Shown here: positions 45,956 to 55,199 of the stretch, in pieces | Numbering within the stretch: position 1 is the first letter of the stretch | Layout of the letters: each line of letters opens with the position of its first letter | Assembly: GCF_000744655.1 (NCBI RefSeq) | Contig: NZ_JQMJ01000004.1 | Span: forward strand, 5,890,001 to 5,954,000 | Origin: Streptacidiphilus rugosus AM-16 | Lineage (GTDB): Bacteria; Actinomycetota; Actinomycetes; Streptomycetales; Streptomycetaceae | Direction: 5' to 3' | DNA length: 64,000 bases | Made by a program: the position numbers and the translations under genes | The notes under the pieces: generated by a model | What the model was told of the DNA's origin: nothing | The model's input: the letters and a program-made list of their open reading frames with translations, nothing else | Databases searched by the model: none

Positions 45956-46891
45956 TCAGAGCAGCGCGAGCGCCTGCTCGACGAGCGCCGTCGGCGGCTC
46001 GGAGGTGTCCCGGTCGAGCCAGTGCACGCGAGGGTCGCGGCGGAACCAGGACTCCTGCCGGCGGGCGAAGCGCCGGGTCGCCCGCACCGTCTCGGCGCGG
46101 GCCTCCGCTTCGTCGTAGACGCCGTCCAGTTGGGCGAGTGCCTGCTGGTACCCGAGCGCGCGGGCGGCCGTGCGGCCCTCGCGCAGGCCCTGCGCCGCCA
46201 GCTCGCCGACCTCGTCGAGGAGTCCGGCCTCCCACATCCGGTCGACGCGGAGTTCGATCCGCTCGTCCAGCTCGGGGCGCGGCAGGCGGACGCCGATCTG
46301 CACGGCGTCGTAGACGGACTCGTGGCCGGGGAGGTTGGCGGTGAAGGGCAGTCCGGTGATCTCGACGACCTCCAGGGCCCGGACGATCCGCCGTCCGTTG
46401 CTCGGCAGGATCGCGCGCGCGGCCTCGGGATCGACGGCGGCCAGACGGGCATGCAGCGCGCCGGATCCCTCCGTCTCGAGTTCCGCCTCCAGCCTGGCGC
46501 GGACCTCGGGGTCCGTGCCGGGGAACTCCAGCTCGTCGATGGCGGCGCGGACGTAGAGCCCCGAGCCGCCGACCAGCACCGGTGTGCGCCCCTGCGCGAC
46601 CAGCTTGTCGATCGCCTCGCGCGCCAGCCGCTGGTACTCGGCGACGCTCGCGGCCTCGGTGACGTCCCAGATGTCGAGGAGGTGGTGCGGCACGCCCTCG
46701 CGCTCGGCCATGGTCAGTTTGGCGGTGCCGATGTCCATGCCCCGGTAGAGCTGCATGGAGTCGGTGTTCACCACCTCGCCGCCGAGGTGTTGGGCGATGG
46801 CCACGCCGAGGTCGGACTTCCCGACGGCGGTGGCGCCGACGACGGCGATGACGCGCGGCCCGGCGATGCGGGGCGAGGAGGCACTGATCAC
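45956..46891 (-). CDS. miaA: tRNA dimethylallyltransferase
   Basis: 311 residues. It adds an isopentenyl group to A37 of tRNAs reading UNN codons, the substrate for MiaB. Motifs are VGATAVGKSDLGVAIA (P-loop), VNTDSMQLYRGMDIGTAK, VPHHLLDI, VLVGGSGLYVRA and GYQQALAQL. GTG at 46891 begins VISASSPRIAGPRVIAVVG. It is divergent from the small antitoxin-annotated gene. miaB lies 1.3 kb away, so both steps of the ms2i6A pathway are in this neighbourhood. Confidence 0.95.
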   Translation of the reverse strand: MISASSPRIAGPRVIAVVGATAVGKSDLGVAIAQHLGGEVVNTDSMQLYRGMDIGTAKLTMAEREGVPHHLLDIWDVTEAASVAEYQRLAREAIDKLVAQGRTPVLVGGSGLYVRAAIDELEFPGTDPEVRARLEAELETEGSGALHARLAAVDPEAARAILPSNGRRIVRALEVVEITGLPFTANLPGHESVYDAVQIGVRLPRPELDERIELRVDRMWEAGLLDEVGELAAQGLREGRTAARALGYQQALAQLDGVYDEAEARAETVRATRRFARRQESWFRRDPRVHWLDRDTSEPPTALVEQALALL

Positions 46892-47007
46892 CCCCCTAGT
46901 CTGGCAAATCCGTCCATCGGAAATACCATATGGGTACGGACGGGCCATATGCCCGGTTTCACGGCCTGCGGGCCTGAGGCGGGCCCGAGAGCGAGAATGG
47001 AGCTGCC

Positions 47008-47298
47008 ATGGGCCTCACGGACTCCCTGAAGGACGCGCTGGGCCAGGCCACCAAGAAAGCCACCGAATACGCCGGAAGTCACAAGTCACAGATCGGCGCC
47101 GGTCTGGACAAAGTCGGCGATCTGGCGGACAAGGCCACCAAGCACAAGTACAGCGACCAGATCCAGATGGGCACGGGCAAGGCGAAGGAGGCCGTCGACA
47201 AGATCGGCGGCCCGAAGGACGTGATCCCTGGCGAGGCGAGCGAGCGGACGGCTGAGAAGCCGACCGACGACGGTCAGGACCAGGACGCGACGAAGTAA
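47008..47298 (+). CDS. Small helical protein annotated in the family as antitoxin (MT0933/Rv0909-like)
   Basis: 96 residues, highly charged and without Cys or Trp: MGLTDSLKDALGQATKKATEY, LDKVGDLADKATKHKYSDQI, TGKAKEAVDKIGG, then an acidic disordered tail. The pattern of amphipathic helices fits the Rv0909-like antitoxin family and also CsbD/YtxH-like stress proteins. ATG at 47008 is preceded by ATGGAGCTGCC. No toxin gene adjoins it, so a toxin-antitoxin role is doubtful. Its 3' end overlaps the convergent dioxygenase-like gene by 25 bp. Confidence 0.8.
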   Translation: MGLTDSLKDALGQATKKATEYAGSHKSQIGAGLDKVGDLADKATKHKYSDQIQMGTGKAKEAVDKIGGPKDVIPGEASERTAEKPTDDGQDQDATK

Positions 47299-47960
47299 CC
47301 GACGCCGTACGGGGCGTCGTCGTAGAGCAGCCGGGCGGATCCGACCGGCTGCTCGCTCGCGCCGGCGAGGACCTGCCAGGGGGCACGGCCCGAGGCCAGC
47401 AGTTCGAAGGCCAGCTCGGCGTCGAGCGGCGGCAGCTCCCCCTCGGCGAACCCGGCGGCCACGGCGGCGTCGAAGGGCTCGGCCCGCTCGTCCAGGTAGC
47501 CCGGGGCCTTGAGCGTGCGCCGGGCGCTTCCCTCCCCCAGCACCAGGAAGCCGACCCGCTCGGCGGAAGCGGCCAGCTCCCTTCCGTTCTCCCGGCAGAG
47601 TTCCCACTCCAGGTAGTCGGCGACGGCGAGCGCCCGGGTCTCGCCCTGCCAGCCGGCGCGCGCGAGCAGCCAGGCCCCCACGGCCAGCGAGGAGGGCAGG
47701 GTCTCCCCCGCGTCCCCGGCGCCCAGCGCGACGCCCAGGTCCACGCCGAAGCCCTGGAATCCGCCGACTCCGCCACGGTCGAAGAGCTTGTGCTCGGGTC
47801 CCGGCCCGACCACCCAGATGAGCTCCGGCGCGGCCCCGGTCAGCACCGCGAGCGCCTCGTCGCAGGCGGCCCGCAGCCCGTCCAGCTCCGGTGCGGCTCC
47901 GACGGCGACCTCGGGCACGAGCAGTGGCGGGCAGGGGCAGACGGCAGCGGCAACCAGCAT
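47274..47960 (-). CDS. Class III extradiol dioxygenase B-like protein
   Basis: 228 residues. It resembles the LigB/Memo fold (MLVAAAVCPCPPLLVPEVAVGAAPELD, ELIWVVGPGPEH, LPSSLAVGAWLL). The metal-binding His residues expected in class III dioxygenases are not all present: the usual PHPPLL is PCPPLL here, so catalysis is doubtful. ATG at 47960 was selected over a TTG at 47966 because homologues begin MLVAAAVC and AGGG lies upstream. It is a conserved neighbour of miaA/miaB in Streptomyces. Function unknown. Confidence 0.75.
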   Translation of the reverse strand: MLVAAAVCPCPPLLVPEVAVGAAPELDGLRAACDEALAVLTGAAPELIWVVGPGPEHKLFDRGGVGGFQGFGVDLGVALGAGDAGETLPSSLAVGAWLLARAGWQGETRALAVADYLEWELCRENGRELAASAERVGFLVLGEGSARRTLKAPGYLDERAEPFDAAVAAGFAEGELPPLDAELAFELLASGRAPWQVLAGASEQPVGSARLLYDDAPYGVGYFVASWS

Positions 47961-48122
47961 GCCCAAGACCCTACCCGGCAGGTCGATCGAATGATCGGAT
48001 CAATCGGGATCCCTGCCGGGACGCTCGGCCCGCCGTCGGGCCCCGCCTGCGGGCGGCACCCGGCGCGGTGCAGGACACGGCAGGGCACGCACGGACGGCG
48101 AAGCGATCGCACCGATCGGCGC

Positions 48123-48147
48123 GACCGATCGATCATCGTGATCGGTC
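48123..48147 (-). terminator. Hairpin downstream of miaB
   Basis: Inverted repeat GACCGATC / GATCGGTC with a 9-nt loop lies about 30 bp past the miaB stop on the reverse strand, within GATC-rich DNA. Confidence 0.5.
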
Positions 48148-48179
48148 GGTCAGCTCCGTGCGTCGCCGTCCGTCACGGC

Positions 48180-49685
48180 TCAGCAGCAGCCCTTCGCGCC
48201 GTCCGCCGCCTGCGGCAGCGGTGCCGGAGCACCGATCGTCGGCAGGCCGAGCATCACCCCGGCCGGCTTCGCGGCGTCCCCGGCGGGCGCCGCCTGGCGC
48301 TTCTCCCAGGCGTCACCGGCGCGGGTCCGGCGCACGTCCAGCGTCGGGCCCTCGGCCAGCAGGTGGTGCGGGGCGGCGTAGGTGATCTCGACGGTGACCA
48401 TGTCACCGGGGCGGACGGGCTCGGTCGGCCGGGTGAAGTGCACCAGCCGGTTGTCCGGCGCGCGGCCCGAGAGACGGGAGGTGGCCTCGTCCTTGCGGCC
48501 CTCGCCCTCGGCGACCAGGACCTCGAGCCTGCGGCCGACCTGCTTCTTGTTCTCCTCCCAGGAGATCTCCTCCTGGAGTGCGACCAGCCGCTCGTAGCGG
48601 GCCTGGACGACCTCCTTGGGGATCTGGTTCTCCATCTCGGCGGCGGGGGTGCCGGGCCGCTTGGAGTACTGGAAGGTGAAGGCCTGGGCGAAACGCGCCT
48701 CGCGGACGACGTGCAGCGTCTGCTCGAAGTCCTCCTCGGTCTCGCCGGGGAAGCCCACGATGATGTCGGTGGTGATCGCCGCGTCCGGCATCGCGGCGCG
48801 GACCCGCTCGATGATGCCGAGGTAGCGCTCCTGCCGGTAGGAGCGGCGCATGGCGCGCAGCACCGTGTCCGAGCCGGACTGCAGCGGCATGTGCAGCTGG
48901 TGCATCACGTTCGGCGTCTCGGCCATGGCCGCGATGACGTCGTCGGTGAAGTCCTTGGGATGCGGGGAGGTGAAGCGCACCCGCTCCAAGCCCTCGACCT
49001 CGCCGCAGGCGCGCAGCAGCTTGCCGAAGGCGAGCCGGTCGCCGATGTCCGAGCCGTAGGCGTTGACGTTCTGCCCGAGCAGGGTGACCTCGACGACGCC
49101 CTCGTTCACCAGCGCCTGGACCTCGGCCAGGATGTCGCCGCTGCGGCGGTCCTTCTCCTTGCCGCGCAGCGCGGGCACGATGCAGAAGGTGCAGGTGTTG
49201 TTGCAGCCCACCGAGACGGAGACCCACGCGGCGTAGGCGGACTCGCGCCGCGTCGGCAGCGTGGAGGGGAAGACCTCCAGCGACTCGAGGATCTCGACCT
49301 GGGCCTCCTCCTGCACCCGCGCGCGCTCCAGCAGCGCGGGGAGGTGGCCGATGTTGTGGGTGCCGAAGACGACATCGACCCAGGGGGCCTTCTTGACGAT
49401 GGTGGCCCGGTCCTTCTGGGCCAGGCAGCCGCCGACGGCGATCTGCATGCCGGGCTGCTGCGCCTTCACCGAGGCGAGCCGGCCGAGGTTGCCGTAGAGC
49501 TTGTTGTCGGCGTTCTCTCGCACGGCACAGGTGTTGAACACGACGACGTCGGCGCTGCTGCCCTCGGCGGCCTTCACGTAGCCGGCGTCCTCCATCAGAC
49601 CGGAGAGGCGCTCGGAGTCGTGGACGTTCATCTGGCATCCGTAGGTGCGGATGTCGTACGTCTTGGAAGTTTCTGCGGTACCCAC
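48180..49685 (-). CDS. miaB: tRNA-2-methylthio-N6-dimethylallyladenosine synthase
   Basis: 501 residues. This radical SAM enzyme methylthiolates i6A37 in tRNA. The N-terminal UPF0004 cysteines are in [22 protein letters not shown] and GGCLAQKD. The radical SAM C-x3-C-x2-C is [13 protein letters not shown], and a TRAM domain follows ([20 protein letters not shown]). The C-terminus extends about 50 residues and ends GCC. GTG at 49685 gives [18 protein letters not shown]. It acts on the product of MiaA, encoded 1.3 kb away. Confidence 0.96.
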   Translation of the reverse strand: MGTAETSKTYDIRTYGCQMNVHDSERLSGLMEDAGYVKAAEGSSADVVVFNTCAVRENADNKLYGNLGRLASVKAQQPGMQIAVGGCLAQKDRATIVKKAPWVDVVFGTHNIGHLPALLERARVQEEAQVEILESLEVFPSTLPTRRESAYAAWVSVSVGCNNTCTFCIVPALRGKEKDRRSGDILAEVQALVNEGVVEVTLLGQNVNAYGSDIGDRLAFGKLLRACGEVEGLERVRFTSPHPKDFTDDVIAAMAETPNVMHQLHMPLQSGSDTVLRAMRRSYRQERYLGIIERVRAAMPDAAITTDIIVGFPGETEEDFEQTLHVVREARFAQAFTFQYSKRPGTPAAEMENQIPKEVVQARYERLVALQEEISWEENKKQVGRRLEVLVAEGEGRKDEATSRLSGRAPDNRLVHFTRPTEPVRPGDMVTVEITYAAPHHLLAEGPTLDVRRTRAGDAWEKRQAAPAGDAAKPAGVMLGLPTIGAPAPLPQAADGAKGCC

Positions 49686-49840
49686 GCCCCCAAGGGTACG
49701 GGCAGCGCCTGCGGGGTCCGTGCGCCAGGTTCCGGCCCCCGGCCCGCCGCGCGGGGCGATCGGCGGGCCGGGCCGGGCGGGGGCGTCCACGGCTCAGACA
49801 GGCTCTTCCCGGCGGCGTCCCCGGCTGGCAGGATCCGGGC

Positions 49841-50857
49841 ATGTCTCCGTCCCTTCCGCCGCGGCTCCACCGGCTCGGTCGGCTGCGCCTGGCGCTGGCG
49901 CTGCTGACGGTGCTGGCGGTGGCGGCCGCCGGGTGGTTCGGCGCGAGCAGGGGTCCGTCCTACCCCTCGGGGGCCTACCGGATGGCCACCGGCACCCCTT
50001 CCGGCGTCTACGCGCTCTACGGGAAGCTGCTCCAGGCCGCCGTCGCCAAGGGGGTTCCCGGCGTCTCGCTGCGGCTCGACCAGTCGGTCGGCGGACCGGA
50101 CAACCTGGCCAGGGTCGTCGACGGACGCGACGACTTCGGCATCGCGACCGCCGACGCGGTCGCGCACTTCGCGGGCTCGGGCAAGGAGCGCCTCCGCGCG
50201 CTCGGCGAGCTCTACGACGACTACGTGCAGCTCGTCGTGCCCACCGGTTCCCCGGTGCGGAGCGTCGGCGACCTCAAGGGGCTGCGGGTCGGCACCGGGC
50301 AGCACGGCAGCGGCGTCGAGCTGATCAGTCAGCGGGTGCTGGCGGTCTCCGGGCTCACCCCCGGCCGCGATCTGACCGCGGTTCCGCTGGGCATCGCGGA
50401 TGCGCCCAAGGCGCTGGAGACGCACAGGATCGACGCCTTCTTCTGGTCCGGCGGCCTGCCGACCAGCGGGGTCACCGAGTTGATGAGCCGCTTCCACGTG
50501 CGGCTCGTCCCGCTCGGCGGGCTGGCCCCGAAGATGGACCAGCTGGCCCAGCGGCAGGATCCCGGCGCCAGGTACACCCAGATCTACCGCACCTCGACGG
50601 TGCCGAGCTCGGCGTATCCGGGCAGCGACCCCGACACCCCGGTCTCCACGCTCGCCGTCGCGAACCTGCTGGTCACCCGGGCCGACGTGCCCGCGTCCCT
50701 GGTCGAGCAGGTGACAGCGGTCGTGATGAGCAGCCGTGACGCGATCGGGCAGCAGGTCCACTCGGCCCAGCTGGTGGACGTCCGATCGGCGATCTACACC
50801 GAGCCCCTGCCACTGGCCGAGGGCGCCCGGCGGTACTACGTCTCGGTCAAGCCGTAG
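49841..50857 (+). CDS. TAXI-family solute-binding protein (orphan)
   Basis: 338 residues. A single N-terminal hydrophobic segment (LRLALALLTVLAVAAAGWFGAS) without a lipobox suggests membrane anchoring or export. The TAXI fold is indicated by YRMATGTPSGVYALYGKLLQ, SVGGPDNLARVVDGRDDFGIATADAV, VRSVGDLKGLRVGTGQHGSGVE and IDAFFWSGGLPTSGV. TAXI proteins normally feed TRAP-type DctQM permeases, but none is encoded nearby. A sensor kinase pair lies 3 kb downstream, so a sensing role is possible. The ligand (often glutamate or dicarboxylate) is unknown. Confidence 0.88.
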   Translation: MSPSLPPRLHRLGRLRLALALLTVLAVAAAGWFGASRGPSYPSGAYRMATGTPSGVYALYGKLLQAAVAKGVPGVSLRLDQSVGGPDNLARVVDGRDDFGIATADAVAHFAGSGKERLRALGELYDDYVQLVVPTGSPVRSVGDLKGLRVGTGQHGSGVELISQRVLAVSGLTPGRDLTAVPLGIADAPKALETHRIDAFFWSGGLPTSGVTELMSRFHVRLVPLGGLAPKMDQLAQRQDPGARYTQIYRTSTVPSSAYPGSDPDTPVSTLAVANLLVTRADVPASLVEQVTAVVMSSRDAIGQQVHSAQLVDVRSAIYTEPLPLAEGARRYYVSVKP

Positions 50858-51245
50858 CCAGCGCGGGACGCGCGGCGCGCCAGGGCCGGCCACCGGGGTC
50901 GAGCACGGGACGTCGGTTGGGCCGCCCATCCTTCAGCGGGAGGGGCGCGAGGCGCGTGCCAGGGGCCGCCCGCCGGAGGCAGGGCGCGGGGCCGGGGTCT
51001 TGGGGCGACGCGAACGGCGCGGCCCCGGGGCCCGCCCGTCCCCCGGAGACAGAGACACCAGGCGCGAGCCAGGGCCGCGCCCGCCAGGGGCAGGGCGCGG
51101 GGGCATCCTCGGGGCGGAGCGTGAGGCCGGGCCGCCCGACCAGGGCCGGGCGCGTCGCGCCGCGCCGTCGGGCGACGCGCCTCGGTTCGGCACGGGTCGG
51201 CGACCCGCTGCGCGGTCGGCCACGCCCGGACGCCCTCGGAGAGTC
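50858..51245. other. Intergenic region with an approximate 60-bp direct repeat
   Basis: This 388-bp gap between convergent genes contains two similar copies beginning near 50951 and 51061. They share GGCGCG-GCCAGGG, CCGCC and GGCAGGGCGCGGGG in the same order. No credible ORF is present. The function of the repeat is unknown. Confidence 0.5.
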
Positions 51246-52079
51246 CTACAGTTCCCCGGCCAGTGCCTCGCGGAGCGGTTCAGGGAGGGTGGCGACGGAG
51301 GCCTCGAGGAGCAGGGTCGCCTCGCGGCGCATGGCGCGGGCGAGTTCCGCGTCGACCGCCGCCTGCGCCAGGGGCCGCAGCCTGCGGACCGCCTCGGCCG
51401 CGCGGGCGGCGTCCTCGTCGCTGAGCGGCGTGGCGCCGACGTAGCGGGCGAAGACCTGCACCGCGCTGAACTCGACGAAGCGGCGGGCAAGGTGGCCCAT
51501 GTCGCGGCGCAGTTCCTCGAAGTGGTCGATCACGGCGGCGAGCGGCACCCCGAGTTCGAAGAGGCGGGCGGCGACGTCGAGCAGCGCCGGGCTCGGCACG
51601 CGGTAGGCGGTCGCCGCACTCCGCCCGCTGCCGCAGGCTGGGGCATCGGCGTCGGCGTCGGCGGGCGTCTCCAGTTCCAGCACACCCAGCCTGAGCGCGG
51701 CCTCGATCGCCGCCGGATCCTCCGTGCCCCCGAAGAGCGCCAGCAGTTCGGCGTGGCTGAGGCGGCCGGGCTTCTCGTCCGTCCACGGCGCCGTGACCTC
51801 CGCGACCAGGCCGAGGACGCCGCCGAGGCCCCGGCCGTTCTCCCAGGCGTCCAGCAGCTCCTTGATCCCGGCGAGGGTGTGCCCCCGGTCGAGGAGGCCT
51901 GCGATGAGCCGGAGCCGTTCCAGATGCGTGTCGTCGTAGACGTTCGCGCGCCCGCGCCGGTCGGCGCGGGGCAGCAGGCCGCGGTCCTGGTAGGCCCGGA
52001 CGTTACGGACCGTCGTGCCGGCCGCCTGGGCCAGGTCGTCGATGAGGAACTCCGGGCGCGGGCGCGGCACCGTGCTCAT
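51246..52079 (-). CDS. MerR-family transcriptional regulator
   Basis: 277 residues. The N-terminal MerR winged helix is LIDDLAQAAGTTVRNVRAYQDRGLLPRADR, continuing to YDDTHLERLRLIAGLLDRGHTLAGIKELL. A large C-terminal helical domain follows without metal-binding Cys. Length and layout match the long MerR regulators found near alpha/beta hydrolases or SDR proteins in Actinobacteria. ATG at 52079 follows GGAGG. It lies 88 bp downstream of the hydrolase pseudogene on the same strand. Confidence 0.87.
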   Translation of the reverse strand: MSTVPRPRPEFLIDDLAQAAGTTVRNVRAYQDRGLLPRADRRGRANVYDDTHLERLRLIAGLLDRGHTLAGIKELLDAWENGRGLGGVLGLVAEVTAPWTDEKPGRLSHAELLALFGGTEDPAAIEAALRLGVLELETPADADADAPACGSGRSAATAYRVPSPALLDVAARLFELGVPLAAVIDHFEELRRDMGHLARRFVEFSAVQVFARYVGATPLSDEDAARAAEAVRRLRPLAQAAVDAELARAMRREATLLLEASVATLPEPLREALAGEL

Positions 52080-52167
52080 GGGGTCTGCCTCCACTCTTGC
52101 GCCTTCTTGCCACTTGCCGACCGCGTGCCGCCCGTCGGCCGCCCGGCCGGGCGCGACCGACGCGCCG

Positions 52168-53120
52168 TCAGCGCGCGGTAGTTCGGGCCCCGCTCGCGGC
52201 GTGGCCCACGGACGGGATGCTACCGACGCGTACCGCGTCCACGAATTCGGCGATCCAACCGGCCAGCAGCTCGGGCCTGCTGAGCGGCAGCCAGTGCCCC
52301 GCGTCGACGCTGCGCCGCTGCAGGACCGACGCCCAGCGGTCCAGGTCCTGGTAGAGACGCGGCGACAGATAGGGGTCCCGTTCGGGGACGACCAGTTGGA
52401 CGGGGACCCGGGCGAAACGGTCCCGCCGGGGGTGCCGGGCGCGGTCGCGGGTGTTGGCACGGTAGAGCCAGAGGCCGTTGACCGCGTCCCTCGTCAACGT
52501 CGGCGCGGGATGGCCGGCCACCCGGGTCCCCTCCAGGGTTCGCCAGACCGCGCCCCAGCTGCGTCCGGCCGGCCCGCGCCACAGGGCCTCCGGCAGGCGC
52601 GGCAGCTGGAACGCGGTGATGTACCAGGACCGCAGGCCCTGGGCGAGCAGCGCCCACAGGTTCGCGGGGGTGGGCCGCCGCAGCCGGGCCCTGGCCCAGA
52701 GCGCGGCGTGGTCCAGGCAGGGCCGGACACGCTGGTGAAGGAGGCGAGGCCGCCCTGCAGCCGGGGCGAGGTCGCGAACTCCCAGCCCTGGACGGAACCC
52801 CAGTCGTGGCCCACCAGGTGGACGGGGCCGTACGGCGCGAGCGCGTCGAGGACGGTGAGGAAGTCCTCCTCCAGCCGGTCGAGCCGGTACCCGGCGCGGC
52901 CGGGCTCGGGCGCGGAGGAGCGGCCCGCGCCGCGGGTGTCGTAGGCGACCACGTGGTAGGTGGCCGCGAGCGCGGCCATCACCGGCGTCCAGACCTCGCG
53001 GGTGTCGGGATAGCCGTGCAGGAAGCAGAGGGTGGGCCGGGTCGGATCCCCGGCTTCGACGACGGCCAGCTCCACACCGTCGTCGGTGACGACGCGGTGT
53101 TCCCGAGCGCCGATGATCAT
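52168..53120 (-). pseudogene. Frameshifted epoxide-hydrolase-like alpha/beta hydrolase
   Basis: The N-terminal half is in one frame (53120 to about 52725: MIIGAREHRVVTDDGVELAVVEAG, HGYPDTREVW, nucleophile LVGHDWGSVQGWEF, ending SFTSVSGP). The second half continues in another frame (about 52720 to 52168: LDHAALWARARLRR, LRSWYITAFQLPRLPEALWR, the acid in VVPERDPYLSP, the His in DAGHWLPLSRPELL). A one-base change near 52715-52725 joins the two, so the gene is broken or has a sequence error. The Asp nucleophile indicates the epoxide hydrolase/EphD type. EphD homologues carry a C-terminal SDR domain, which is absent here. The reading start is ATG 53120. Confidence 0.8.
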
Positions 53121-53717
53121 GGCTCTCCCCAGGCGTCGCGACCGGACGCCGACCCGTTGCGCGGACGATGACGCTGACAGCGGCCAATGTGTCAGTGGTC
53201 GATGACTCGGTCAATCCTTTGCGCGCGATCAACAGAGCGGCCCTGCCCGCGCGGAGTCCGACCGCTCCCGACAGCGCTGCGAACCGGCGCGACGCGCGCC
53301 GGAGGCCGGTAGCGACCGGCCCCGCCCGGCCGCAAGGGATGGCCCCTGCGCCGCTCCGGCCAGGCCCTGATCGGCAGCCGCGCCGCAGGGCGGAGCGGCG
53401 TCCGGGCTCCACCGACCGCGGGGGCGGGGCGCCCATCGCATCGGTGGCAACTCCGGTCGGCAACTGATCGCACGGGGCGGTGACCGGCCTCCGTCTGCCG
53501 CACAGCGCGGCCCGCCCGTCGTGTCGGCAATCCCACGCTGCGTGCGGCCGGACGGCGAATCTCGCGGGCTGCGCTCGAGGAGGCGAACGTCTGCGAACGG
53601 CGGCCCACCGCGGGCGCGATCAGCGCCCTGCGCTTCGCGCGCAGGCGGAGCGGCGTCCGGGCGCGTCCGCGGCCGGATGGTCCGGATGGGCGCTGCGGGC
53701 GACGGGAGGCCCGGCGG
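53121..53717. other. Gene-free region with short duplicated segment
   Basis: The 597-bp stretch has no frame with convincing composition. A GGCGGAGCGGCGTCCGGG segment occurs near 53388 and again near 53643, suggesting decayed duplication. The first 100 bp beside 53121 are less GC-rich and may contain the promoter of the hydrolase gene. Confidence 0.35.
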
Positions 53718-55184
53718 TCAGCCGCGGCGGGGGCGAGGGGGCGTGGTGGCGGCCTCGGCTGCGTCGACGCCGGTGACCGCATCGGGCGAGGGCGGAAGGG
53801 TGAGGGTGACGGTGAGGCCGACGGACTCGGTGGGGTCGAAGGCGAGGGAGCCGCCGTTGGCGGTCAGCAGGGCGCGGGCGATGGAGAGGCCGAGGCCGGA
53901 GCCGTCGACGTTCTGGTGACGCGGACTGCGCCAGAAGCGGTCGCCGATGCGGGCCAGCTCCTCCTCGTCCAGGCCGGGGCCACCGTCGCTGACCCGGATC
54001 GCCACGTCCTCGCCGACCCGCAGCGCCGCCACCGCGACCGTGCCACCCGCCGGGGTGAACTTGAGTGCGTTGTCCAGCACCGCGTCCAGCGCGCTGCCCA
54101 GGCCCACCGGCTCGGCCAGCGCCGCCAGCGGGCCCTCCGGTGGCGTCCACTCCAGGCGGACCCCGCGTTCCTGCGCCAGCGCACCCCAGCCGGCCACCCG
54201 GTCGGCGACGAGCTCGCCGACCTCGACCGCCGAGGCCACCGGTCCCGCGTTCTCCGCGCGCGCCAGGCCGAGCAGGTCGTCCAGGACCTGCGCCAGCCTG
54301 CGGCCCTCGACCCTGACGCCGTGCAGCTCCTCCTCGTGGCCCTCCGGCAGCTCCATACCGAGCACCTCGACCCGCAGCATCAGCGCCGAGAGGGGGTTGC
54401 GCAGCTGGTGCGAGGCGTCGGCGACGAAGGCGCGCTGCTGGTCGAGCACCTGCTCGACGTGGTCAGCCATCTCGTTGAAGGCGCGCGCCAGCCGGCGCAG
54501 CTCGGGCGGGCCGCCGGCCGGCGCCACGCGGGAGGCGAGACGGCCGGTGGCGATGTCGTGGGTGACCTTGTCCAGGTCGTGCACCGGGCGCAGCACCCAC
54601 CGCGTCAGCGTGACGGCCGCGCCGATCGCGAAGAGCACGGCCAGCGCCTCGCCGCCGATCAGCCAGAGCCACGCGTGCAGCACCCGCGAGCGCATCGCGT
54701 CCGTCGGCGACTCGATGACGACGACCGCGACCACGTCGCCGTCCCAGACCACGGGCGAGGCGATCACCAGCCGGGCGTTCCCGTCGTCCCAGGGCCAGAC
54801 CTGGGCGGGGTCGTGGCTCCGGCGGCCGTCCAGCGCCTCGCGGAAGGGCTCGTCCGACGCGCCGGTCGCCGCGTCGGCCCAGTCGCTCGGGTAGGCGTGC
54901 AGGGCCCGGCCGTTGAGGTCGAAGACCCCGGCCGAGGTGCCGTAGACGTCGTGGTAGCGGCGGAGCTGGGCGTCCAGGGTGAGCTGCTGCTCGACCGCGG
55001 CGGACGAGTCCGGCTGCCCGATCGGGTTCTGCGCGAGCGCCGCGAAGCGCGCCGCGTCGTCCATCCGGTCGACGACGACGCGCTGCTGCTCGCGCTGCGC
55101 CTCACTGGTGGCCAGCGGGACGCCGAGTGCGGCCAGCACACAGACGAGCAGCGCGAGCAGGATGCCGAGCAGGCGGGTACGCAT
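53718..55184 (-). CDS. Two-component sensor histidine kinase
   Basis: 488 residues. There is an N-terminal membrane segment (LLGILLALLVCVLAALGVPLA), a sensor domain of about 130 residues, and a second membrane segment (LWLIGGEALAVLFAIGAAVTL). A HAMP domain (LRPVHDLDKVTHDIATGRLASRV) follows. The H-box is FVADASHQLRNPLSAL, with N-box VLDNALKFTP, G1 VSDGGPGLDEEE and G2 GSGLGLSIARALL. The C-terminus is short and Pro/Arg-rich. It starts 15 bp after the response regulator gene, forming an operon. The signal is unknown. Confidence 0.94.
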   Translation of the reverse strand: MRTRLLGILLALLVCVLAALGVPLATSEAQREQQRVVVDRMDDAARFAALAQNPIGQPDSSAAVEQQLTLDAQLRRYHDVYGTSAGVFDLNGRALHAYPSDWADAATGASDEPFREALDGRRSHDPAQVWPWDDGNARLVIASPVVWDGDVVAVVVIESPTDAMRSRVLHAWLWLIGGEALAVLFAIGAAVTLTRWVLRPVHDLDKVTHDIATGRLASRVAPAGGPPELRRLARAFNEMADHVEQVLDQQRAFVADASHQLRNPLSALMLRVEVLGMELPEGHEEELHGVRVEGRRLAQVLDDLLGLARAENAGPVASAVEVGELVADRVAGWGALAQERGVRLEWTPPEGPLAALAEPVGLGSALDAVLDNALKFTPAGGTVAVAALRVGEDVAIRVSDGGPGLDEEELARIGDRFWRSPRHQNVDGSGLGLSIARALLTANGGSLAFDPTESVGLTVTLTLPPSPDAVTGVDAAEAATTPPRPRRG

Positions 55185-55199
55185 GGAACGCCGGCCGGC

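Noticed and set aside
47008..47298. Toxin-antitoxin module
   Set aside because: The small protein resembles a family annotated as antitoxin, but the neighbouring gene is a dioxygenase-like protein encoded convergently. No toxin gene is present.
53192..53782. Reverse-strand frame upstream of the hydrolase pseudogene
   Set aside because: It is Arg/Pro/Ala-rich without domain features and overlaps the sensor kinase 3' end.
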